Below, one piece after another: positions 17,301 through 22,865 of a stretch of DNA of 44,622 nucleotides. The stretch is from positions 1-44,622 of the forward strand of contig JAKSVK010000008.1 of assembly GCA_024408075.1 (NCBI GenBank). Direction: 5' to 3'. The stretch is from Bacilli bacterium. GTDB lineage: Bacteria; Bacillota_I; Bacilli_A; RFN20; CAG-826. The position numbers and the translations under genes were made by a program. Numbering within the stretch: the stretch's first letter is position 1; each line of letters starts with the position of its first letter. Below the pieces are notes generated by a model. That model saw only the letters and a list, made by a program, of their open reading frames with translations, did not search any database and had not been told where the DNA came from.

Positions 17301-17915
17301 ATGGATTTAATTAAAATAGGCAAATTCATTGCTGAATGCAGAAAAGCCAAAAATTTAACTCAATTGCAATTAGCGGAAGCATTATATGTAACAGATAGAG
17401 CGGTTTCTAAATGGGAAAATGGAAGATCGTTACCCGATTCATCTATTATGCTTGAATTATGCAAATGTTTAGATATTACAGTTAATGATTTATTGTGCGG
17501 CGAAAAAGTAAATATGGAAAATTATAATAATGAAATCGAAGCTAATCTGCTTCAAATGATTAAAGAAAAAGAGGAAGCTGACAAACGTTTGTTGAGATTA
17601 GAAATAATCTTTGGAATATTTGGCACAATTACTTGTTTAAGTTTAATTATGCTTGGTTCTTTCTTGAACATTGAAACCTGGTTAAGGATTGTTTTAATTG
17701 TTGGTGGTTTTGTGATTTTTGTCCCACTTTGTTTATTGCTCATAGGAATCGAACAAAAAGCAGGCTATTACGTGTGTCCTAATTGTGGGGAAAAATATAT
17801 TCCAACATACAAAAGAGTTTTATTTGCATTACATATTAATAGAACTAGATATATGAAATGTCCTAAGTGTGGGAAAAAAGGATGGCACAAAAAAATTATC
17901 AGCAAGAGCAAGTAA
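17301..17915 (+). CDS. XRE-family regulator with membrane helices and zinc ribbon
   Basis: 204 residues. Residues 5-65 form an XRE helix-turn-helix (CRKAKNLTQLQLAEALYVTDRAVSKWENGRSLPD). A coiled, Glu/Lys-rich linker precedes two membrane helices (about 98-118 and 125-146). The C-terminus carries a zinc ribbon with CPNCG and CPKCG. HTH-membrane-zinc-ribbon proteins are common in Firmicutes, usually as orphan regulators; the signal is unknown. A good ribosome binding site (AAGGAGGTG) precedes the ATG. TATAAT at 17271-17276 may be its -10. Confidence 0.75.
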   Translation: MDLIKIGKFIAECRKAKNLTQLQLAEALYVTDRAVSKWENGRSLPDSSIMLELCKCLDITVNDLLCGEKVNMENYNNEIEANLLQMIKEKEEADKRLLRLEIIFGIFGTITCLSLIMLGSFLNIETWLRIVLIVGGFVIFVPLCLLLIGIEQKAGYYVCPNCGEKYIPTYKRVLFALHINRTRYMKCPKCGKKGWHKKIISKSK

Positions 17916-17989
17916 ATACGTTAATGACCGTGTTGCTACTTGCAAAATATGATGAAGTTTGTTTACTAAATTATTTTTATAATATTTGA

Positions 17990-18036
17990 GGACAGGGGGC
18001 GCCGTTTGTATCATTCCTATCCATTTGTTCCAACGG
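17990..18036 (+). repeat. Dispersed ~60-bp repeat, copy C
   Basis: GGGGGCGCC-GTTTGTATCATTCC-TATCCATTTGTTCCAAC. Only the second half of the unit matches well. This copy is flanked by GCCGTT and AACGGC, a 6-bp inverted pair not kept in the others. Confidence 0.6.
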
Positions 18037-18049
18037 CAATTTAATAATT

Positions 18050-18094
18050 AGTTGTCCTAATTTTGTGGACAACTGAAATATATTTTGTTATCAT
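18050..18094 (+). promoter_or_regulatory. Promoter and palindromic operator of the Fic gene
   Basis: -35 TGGACA (18066-18071), 17-nt spacer, -10 TATCAT (18089-18094), six bases to ATG 18101. The palindrome AGTTGTCC-N9-GGACAACT (18050-18074) overlaps the -35, as expected of a repressor site. A nearly identical palindrome recurs inside the gene at 18265-18287. Confidence 0.5.
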
Positions 18095-18100
18095 ATTAAT

Positions 18101-18952
18101 ATGATAAAATATTCGATTAGGTATTTTAACAACAAACAAATAAGAGCAGTGTGGGATAGTAATAAAGCAATTTGGTGGTATTCCGCAGTTGATTTTATTG
18201 CCGTTTTAACAGATCCTAACTCTCCACGTAGATATTGGAATAATGTAAAAGTCAGAAATTCCGAGTTGTCTCCGTTTTGTGGACAACTGAAATTATATGC
18301 TGATGACGGCAAAAAGTATCTTTCTGATGTTATTAACGAAGAAGGTGTAAGACTATTGATTACAATAATTCCTTCAAAATACAAAAAAGAAATTAGCGAT
18401 TGGATAAAGGGAATGCTTGACCCGATTGATGAGCAAAGTAAAAGAAAAGCTTATCAATTATATAGAACCGAACTTATTTCTGATGATGAAATAGGCACAA
18501 CTGTTTGTCTACAAAAAATACACGCTTACTTATTTGAAGGTTTGTATTCTTTTGCTGGGCAAATAAGAAAAAAAACTATATCTAAAGGAGGATTTGTTTT
18601 TGCTAATGGTGATTTTTTACCACAAATTCTCCCAAATATAGATAAAATGTCAGAAGATACATTTGATCATATTGTAGAAAAGTATGTTGAAATGAATATT
18701 GCACATCCTTTTAGAGAAGGAAATGGAAGAGCGACACGTATTTGGTTAGACTTAATATTTATTAAAAATATGAAAAAATGTATTGATTGGTCTACGATTG
18801 ATAAAGATGAATATTTATCTGCTATGAAACAAAGTCCTTCTAATGATAAGCAAATTAAGCAACTTTTAAATGGTGCTCTAACAGATAATATAAATGATAG
18901 AGAATTATTTATGAAGGGAATTGATACCTCATATTATTACGAGGAAGAATAA
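18101..18952 (+). CDS. fic: BRO-N / Fic fusion, predicted protein adenylyltransferase
   Basis: 283 residues. The N-terminal ~95 residues resemble the BRO-N DNA-binding domain of phage and RhuM-like proteins (IRYFNNKQIRAVWD, WWYSAVDFIAVLTD, FCGQLKLYADDGKKY). From about 110 the protein is a standard Fic domain: LYSFAGQIRKKTISKGGF, then the catalytic HPFREGNGR (H202 to R210), ending KGIDTSYYYEEE as in other Fic AMP-transferases. Fic enzymes AMPylate protein targets and are often toxins. The usual N-terminus of stand-alone Fic is replaced by BRO-N. No ribosome binding site; the promoter geometry predicts a leaderless mRNA. Confidence 0.85.
   Translation: MIKYSIRYFNNKQIRAVWDSNKAIWWYSAVDFIAVLTDPNSPRRYWNNVKVRNSELSPFCGQLKLYADDGKKYLSDVINEEGVRLLITIIPSKYKKEISDWIKGMLDPIDEQSKRKAYQLYRTELISDDEIGTTVCLQKIHAYLFEGLYSFAGQIRKKTISKGGFVFANGDFLPQILPNIDKMSEDTFDHIVEKYVEMNIAHPFREGNGRATRIWLDLIFIKNMKKCIDWSTIDKDEYLSAMKQSPSNDKQIKQLLNGALTDNINDRELFMKGIDTSYYYEEE
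18265..18293 (+). repeat. Intragenic copy of the Fic-gene operator palindrome
   Basis: GTTGTC-N10-TGGACAAC at 18265-18287, with 19 consecutive bases (18275-18293) identical to 18061-18079 in the promoter. The two are 214 bp apart. The inside copy encodes LSPFCGQLK of the BRO-N domain. Confidence 0.7.
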
Positions 18953-18956
18953 TGCA

Positions 18957-19013
18957 GGGCTCACTTTTTTGTGAAAGGGGGCTCATTTGTATCGTTCCTG
19001 TCCGTTTATCCAA
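18957..19013 (+). repeat. Dispersed ~60-bp repeat, copy D
   Basis: GGGCTCAC then GGGGGCTC-ATTTGTATCGTTCC-TGTCCGTTTATCCAAAA. It begins 4 bp after the Fic stop codon. Confidence 0.65.
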
Positions 19014-19025
19014 AATCTATAATTC

Positions 19026-19047
19026 CCTCTTGGAATAGAGGTTTTTT
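19026..19047 (+). terminator. Terminator of the Fic gene
   Basis: CCTCT (19026-19030) pairs with AGAGG (19037-19041), followed by six T. Confidence 0.6.
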
Positions 19048-19061
19048 ATTATAATATAATA

Positions 19062-19118
19062 TTGGGCTGAGGGAAACCTCTAGGTCCATCGGGATGCGGG
19101 AGTAGTTCCGCTTTTTTT
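19062..19118 (+). ncRNA. Candidate small RNA with terminator
   Basis: Overlapping TATAAT boxes (19050-19060) are followed by a GAGG-GAAA-CCTC hairpin (19069-19080) and a terminator hairpin GCGGGA/TTCCGC (19096-19111) with seven T. No reading frame fits, and no known family was recognised. Confidence 0.35.
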
Positions 19119-19294
19119 ATGTGTAAATTCTCAGACTAAAAGCAGGTTTTTAAAGAAAAACGGAATTTACTATAAGAATTCATGATGGAAATTTGCTATA
19201 AATATTAAAAATTGTAAATCCTATCTCTGCATGATAAAATAAATTCACTTCCAATACAAATTGTTTAGGTATTATCTATGATAATAGTAAAATA

Positions 19295-19566
19295 TCAACT
19301 TAGTTGTTATTGGACAACCAGTTCATTAGAGGATGAACCCCTCTTTGATTAAGTGAGACTCCTATCGTATACAAGTTCTCACACAAGATTGACATTCTAG
19401 AGGTCATGCAATAGCTTGTTAGGACAAGCGGATGTCGATGATGGTGTATCTCCCAAACGTAAGTTGAATACACAAAACGCAAGAAGTCTTCGTGCTTTGC
19501 TAGCCCTTTGGGAAGAGTGGCTTCTTGTATGTAACAAAGACCCTCAATTATTGAGGGCCTTTTTGT
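19295..19566 (+). ncRNA. Candidate structured RNA, chain of hairpins
   Basis: About 270 nt with a row of perfect stems: GTTGT/ACAAC (19303-19318), GTTCAT/ATGAAC (19321-19338), GTGAGA/TCTCAC (19353-19382), GCTTGT/ACAAGC (19414-19429), TGTAT/ATACA (19445-19472), CAAGAAG/CTTCTTG (19480-19527). It ends at a strong terminator. A plus-strand transcript is most likely since the T-run is better on that side. No clear promoter was found and the family is unknown. Confidence 0.4.
19543..19565 (+). terminator. Terminator, probably two-way
   Basis: CCCTCAAT and ATTGAGGG (19547-19563 region) form a near-perfect hairpin, with CCTTTTTG on the plus side. It can also end the minus-strand toxin-like operon that stops at 19569. 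Confidence 0.75.
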
Positions 19567-19568
19567 TT

Positions 19569-19916
19569 TCACTTTTTCCGTTTTTCTAATTTATCTATCA
19601 TTTCTTCATCTTTTTTTGATAAATGCCATGATGTATAAGGTTTTGAAAATTTGTTTGATGGTAAGTTAAAAACTTTGAATTTGTTGATGAATGTAGGTCT
19701 ATCATCTCTAGGATTTGGATTTATTGATAATCTTTGATAAGTGCCAGGTTTATCACAAACTCTTTCCAAAGAGTGTGTTAATAGATAACCATCTATCATA
19801 ATTTTCCCATTTATATTTTCTTCTTTTACAGCAACAACTACAAATGGATGACCCATAGAGCCTTTATAAATCCTAAAATGATATTTGTCGGGCCCTTTGT
19901 ACTTTTTGAATTTCAT
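19569..19916 (-). CDS. Toxin-like protein of a two-gene module
   Basis: 115 residues, basic, with no signal peptide or membrane helix. Segments YHFRIYKGSMGHPFVVVAV, IMIDGYLLTHS and NPNPRDD suggest a compact beta-rich fold, loosely like PemK/MazF-type or RNA-binding barrels. I do not recognise a named family with certainty. It overlaps the upstream 60-residue gene by 4 bp (ATGA), the arrangement of a toxin-antitoxin operon. A 302-nt structured leader RNA lies at the head of the operon, so a type III-like or RNA-controlled module is also worth considering. Confidence 0.65.
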   Translation of the reverse strand: MKFKKYKGPDKYHFRIYKGSMGHPFVVVAVKEENINGKIMIDGYLLTHSLERVCDKPGTYQRLSINPNPRDDRPTFINKFKVFNLPSNKFSKPYTSWHLSKKDEEMIDKLEKRKK

Positions 19917-20095
19917 GACTTATATTTTGAATATGCTTTTTTCAATACATCAATTAACATGTTGTCTTCAATATAATACAATGCTGGGCCTTCCAAAACA
20001 TTTCCAATCAATTGTCCTAAACGCATGTCAGGATACTCACGCCACAATTTTTCAATTTCTGCCAAAATTATTGGTATTCGATTTGGATTCCTCAT
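19913..20095 (-). CDS. Small antitoxin-like protein
   Basis: 60 residues: NPNRIPIILAEIEKLWREYPDMRLGQLIGNVLEG, then YYIEDNMLIDVLKKAY. The sequence is predicted helical and acidic, and similar short proteins occur in mobile and phage-like gene pairs. ATG 20095 is chosen because the ribosome binding site AAGGAGAG lies just upstream; the longer frame from 20140 lacks one. Its stop overlaps the start of the toxin-like gene. Confidence 0.65.
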   Translation of the reverse strand: MRNPNRIPIILAEIEKLWREYPDMRLGQLIGNVLEGPALYYIEDNMLIDVLKKAYSKYKS

Positions 20096-20136
20096 ATTTC
20101 TCTCCTTTCTGGTGTGAACATAAGGAGAAAATAAAA

Positions 20137-20465
20137 CCATCCAAATGAAAACACCTAATTTTTGTAACTAACTGTTGATATCCCTATCAGCAATAGTTAC
20201 TGGTGTTTCATCCTCTGTTGGATGGCCTCTGAATCAAATTAAATAATTTGTGTGGAGCGTGAGTGATAAGGTAAGTCTATAAACCGTGTCCTAAAGGTCG
20301 CCATTTGTTTATAGATATTTTCACCTTCTGGGCGATGCTTTCCACATTGGTAGATCCTAACACGTCCAATCTACCAGTAAATATTAAGGTGTCCTATTGT
20401 TTACCTGCGTATGGTCGACTTTGCTTTAAGCTAGTTCATAGCGCCAATAGTCTGTTAATATTTAC
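20137..20465 (-). ncRNA. Structured leader RNA, copy 1
   Basis: Minus-strand leader starting at 20465 and running into the 60+115-residue gene pair. The 302 bases 20164-20465 match 21821-22122 with no difference seen. Stems: GTAAATATTAA/TTAATATTTAC (20377-20387 with 20455-20465), TGGTAGAT/ATCTACCA (20348-20376), TCTATAAAC/GTTTATAGA (20276-20315) interleaved with TCGCC/GGCGA (20298-20302 with 20331-20335) as a pseudoknot, and a long end hairpin closed by CCATCCAA/TTGGATGG (from 20137). Not a family I recognise. Confidence 0.6.
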
Positions 20466-20471
20466 ATGTAT

Positions 20472-20480
20472 AATATATCA
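20472..20480 (-). promoter_or_regulatory. Extended -10 promoter of leader RNA copy 1
   Basis: On the minus strand TG-A-TATATT, then six bases, then the first base of the repeat (20465). The layout is the same as at copy 2. Confidence 0.45.
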
Positions 20481-20510
20481 AAATAAAAATAATTTTTTAA
20501 TAGATAAATA

Positions 20511-20743
20511 TTAAGACATTTCTTCAACTTCAATGAAGTCGATGTAACTGCCATAATCTACATTTCTTTTTGTTTTGGAGGTATGAATTATTCTATAATA
20601 CAGAACTTTATTTTTAGTTCTTTTGGTAATATTGATAAGAAATCTACAGAATCAATATCATTTGATTTAATCTCCATTGTTTTGTAAACAATTTTAATTC
20701 CTTCTACCGATCCTCTTCCCCAAGTGATTTTAAATTTTTTCAT
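20511..20743 (-). pseudogene. Small gene downstream of the nuclease, frameshifted
   Basis: Starts at ATG 20743, one base after the nuclease stop codon (TAATATG). The first frame gives 51 residues (MKKFKITWGRGSVEGIKIVYKT...) and stops at 20588. If one A is added to the A5 run near 20610-20616, the frame continues naturally as LKNKVLYYRIIHTSKTKRNVDYG and ends at 20511, giving about 77 residues. A one-base deletion in a homopolymer (mutation, phase variation or sequencing error) explains this best. Family unknown; it belongs to the nuclease operon. Confidence 0.6.
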
Positions 20744-20744
20744 A

Positions 20745-21755
20745 TTATTTATTTTCCTCTATATTTTCTAATTCTTCTATTGTAGGAAGCGACGATTTAA
20801 ATTTTTCTGGAATTAAATTTGAAAGTTGATATTTAGATATACCTAGTGGAATATTAAGTGTGTTAACAACATGTTTAGCAAGAATATCATCTTTATCCTT
20901 ACAAATTATTAATCCAACAGTTGGGTTATCGTTTTTACCTTTTAATGTCGCATCAATAGTGGCCGTATAACCAATTAACTGGCCCATATGTTCAGGTTTA
21001 AATGTGCTTGTCTTAATTTCAATTACAACATAACAATGATTTGGGATGTTATAAAATAACAGATCGCAAAACATTTCGGTTCTACCTAAAAATAGGCGCA
21101 CTTCTTTGCCAACATACGCAAAACCATTTCCTAACTCTAACAAGAATAATTCAATATTTTGAGTTAACTCATCTTTAAGCTCTTTTTCATCATAATCTTC
21201 TCTAATAGTTAGAAAATCAAAGTTATAAGGATCTTTCATTGTTAAATTTTTAATTTCTTCATTTGTAGAAAGAGATTTATCAAAATTATTTAAAGCATTT
21301 TGGCTTCTTCCATAAACTTTTGCTAAAATGCGAGACTCTAAATCTGATCTTGATAAATTATTAACAATTGTGTGATTTATGTAAAATATACATTCCTCTA
21401 AAGTTTTGCATTTATCGATTATTATTCTATGATGTCCCCAAGGAACCATTAGTAATTCTCCCACAAGTTGTGGGAAAATTTCTTTATACATAGTATAAAA
21501 CTTTTCTGCATATCTTAAATTTTGTGGTGCAAATCCTTTTGCGTTTGGAACCTTCTTTTTTAATTCGCAACTTAAAATTTCAAAGAATTTGCTCCCATAT
21601 GTAGCTTTGTAAGAAGTCTTTGATATTTCCTCACCTAATTCATAATAGAATTTGATAAGTTCGCTATTAACATGTATAGCGGCTTTAATTTGGGCTTTTT
21701 TGTAATTATTGGATAAACCCTCAATCCAATTTTTAAAGTTTTGGTCGATTATCAT
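20745..21755 (-). CDS. YhcG/DUF1016-family PD-(D/E)XK nuclease
   Basis: 336 residues. The N-terminal half is the helical DUF1016_N region (YYELGEEISK, GFAPQNLRYAEKFY, VPWGHHRIIIDKC). The C-terminal half is the nuclease domain: MFCDLLFYN...YVVIEIKTSTFKPEHMGQL holds the D and E-x-K residues of the PD-(D/E)XK fold. Such proteins are found near restriction-modification and defence loci, and the biochemical role is not settled. ATG 21755 follows AAAGGAGG, which beats the upstream in-frame start at 21776. The 302-nt structured leader RNA copy 2 lies immediately upstream, and a small frameshifted gene is downstream. Confidence 0.87.
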   Translation of the reverse strand: MIIDQNFKNWIEGLSNNYKKAQIKAAIHVNSELIKFYYELGEEISKTSYKATYGSKFFEILSCELKKKVPNAKGFAPQNLRYAEKFYTMYKEIFPQLVGELLMVPWGHHRIIIDKCKTLEECIFYINHTIVNNLSRSDLESRILAKVYGRSQNALNNFDKSLSTNEEIKNLTMKDPYNFDFLTIREDYDEKELKDELTQNIELFLLELGNGFAYVGKEVRLFLGRTEMFCDLLFYNIPNHCYVVIEIKTSTFKPEHMGQLIGYTATIDATLKGKNDNPTVGLIICKDKDDILAKHVVNTLNIPLGISKYQLSNLIPEKFKSSLPTIEELENIEENK

Positions 21756-21797
21756 TTCTTTTCCTCCTTTGACCACATTGTTTTAAGAAGGAAAAAG

Positions 21798-22122
21798 CCA
21801 TCCAACTTAAAACACGCATTGTAACTAACTGTTGATATCCCTATCAGCAATAGTTACTGGTGTTTCATCCTCTGTTGGATGGCCTCTGAATCAAATTAAA
21901 TAATTTGTGTGGAGCGTGAGTGATAAGGTAAGTCTATAAACCGTGTCCTAAAGGTCGCCATTTGTTTATAGATATTTTCACCTTCTGGGCGATGCTTTCC
22001 ACATTGGTAGATCCTAACACGTCCAATCTACCAGTAAATATTAAGGTGTCCTATTGTTTACCTGCGTATGGTCGACTTTGCTTTAAGCTAGTTCATAGCG
22101 CCAATAGTCTGTTAATATTTAC
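21798..22122 (-). ncRNA. Structured leader RNA, copy 2
   Basis: Minus-strand leader of the DUF1016-like nuclease. Bases 21821-22122 match copy 1 exactly. The last ~23 bases (21798-21820) have drifted from copy 1, yet the closing CCATCCAA/TTGGATGG stem is intact in both, which suggests the structure matters. Length to the nuclease ATG is about 367 nt. Both copies end precisely at their outermost stem. Confidence 0.6.
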
Positions 22123-22451
22123 TTCATTATTATATCAAGTTTGATATAAAAATTATATTATTATTTAGTTTTTTGTCGATTGTGATAATTTAATAACTTT
22201 CCTTCGAGAGTATAGCAAGCGACAACGGTTTTGGAAACGCGACTCATAATAAACTCACTACAACCCCTCGTACTTATGTCACAATTAGGTACTACACATG
22301 GATTTTTTGAATATTAAAAATCATTCAATTTTGCTTGACATGATAAGGGGTGCATTCTTCAAAAATAGGGCACACAGGAAGTAGTGGTTTGTGATACAAG
22401 ACGCAAGATTGTCATGTTTTTATATAAAATTTTATTTACTAAGTAAATAAA
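22123..22451. other. Gene-free AT-rich stretch
   Basis: Apart from the minus-strand promoter at its left end I see no gene. It contains a GATTTTT/AAAAATC inverted repeat near 22301-22322 and short unexplained GC-richer pieces near 22200-22290. Confidence 0.4.
22129..22137 (-). promoter_or_regulatory. Extended -10 promoter of leader RNA copy 2
   Basis: On the minus strand TG-A-TATAAT (22129-22137), then six bases to the first base of the repeat (22122). No good -35, as usual for extended -10 promoters. Confidence 0.5.
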
Positions 22452-22478
22452 TTGGCACTCAAGCAGGGCGAGTGCTTG
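22452..22478 (+). promoter_or_regulatory. CIRCE-like inverted repeat, site 1
   Basis: TTGGCACTC-N9-GAGTGCTTG. The CIRCE consensus for the heat-shock repressor HrcA is TTAGCACTC-N9-GAGTGCTAA, so 15 of 18 arm bases match and the 9-nt spacing is exact. Its right arm runs into the -35 of a promoter. Confidence 0.6.
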
Positions 22479-22501
22479 CTTCTTCTTCTTCTTCTTATAA
22501 T
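22476..22501 (+). promoter_or_regulatory. Promoter with (CTT)6 microsatellite spacer
   Basis: -35 TTGCTT (22476-22481) and -10 TATAAT (22496-22501) are separated by 14 nt of CTT repeats (six units, 22479-22496). One more CTT unit would give the optimal 17 nt. Predicted weak or off in this sequence. It leads into the Ig-like surface-protein gene. Confidence 0.55.
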
Positions 22502-22507
22502 TATCAA

Positions 22508-22865
22508 CATAAGAGGGGGCTCCCCAAAAGGGAGAGACGCTAATGGTCAAGGCGTCTTAGCTTAATTAAGGATTCGCCTCTTTGTTTGTGATAACGAGAC
22601 AGTTAAGAATCTACGTGCACATGACTCTTCGTACTCTCTCCGAGTCTCAAACGTCAGCGTAGCTATCATTGGTCCAATAGGGGACATATACAATCGGTAG
22701 CGAACTGGCAAAATCTTTTAGTCGATTATTCATTAATATGGCTGATATTGGACGCCACTTTGATTAGTGAATGAATTGACTTTACATTAAAAGATTTATT
22801 CATACTCACTTGGCTAAATAACCAAAACGGCCTTGGAGACTTTTATCGAAAGGAGAGAAATTATT
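22508..22865 (+). ncRNA. Structured 5' leader of the surface-protein gene
   Basis: About 358 nt with clear stems: CTCCC/GGGAG (near 22520-22533), GACGC/GCGTC (22535-22556 region), GACTC/GAGTC (22623-22647 region), and a long nested arm in which AAATCTTTTA (22710 region) pairs with TAAAAGATTT and ATTCATTAAT pairs with ATTAGTGAAT. It ends at the ribosome binding site of the gene. Family not recognised; it may be a regulatory leader. Confidence 0.4.

Noticed and set aside
14397-19013. Classical integron cassette array (attC sites)
   Set aside because: The ~60-bp repeats lack the RYYYAAC and GTTRRRY core sites and consistent inverted arms, and no integrase gene is present.
19300-19572. 90-codon minus-strand frame following the toxin-like gene (GTG start)
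   Set aside because: It reads through a strong terminator hairpin and a row of perfect stems, has no ribosome binding site, and shows no protein-like pattern. The structured RNA explains the sequence better.
20137-20465. tmRNA, RNase P RNA, group I or group II intron as identity of the 302-nt repeat
   Set aside because: None of the conserved cores of these RNAs (tRNA-like ends, GAGGAAAGUCC, intron domain V or P7-like segments) is visible on either strand.
20305-20514. Plus-strand frames inside the 302-bp repeats (also 21962-22144)
   Set aside because: The two frames share their sequence only because the DNA is repeated; they cross RNA stems and have no ribosome binding site.
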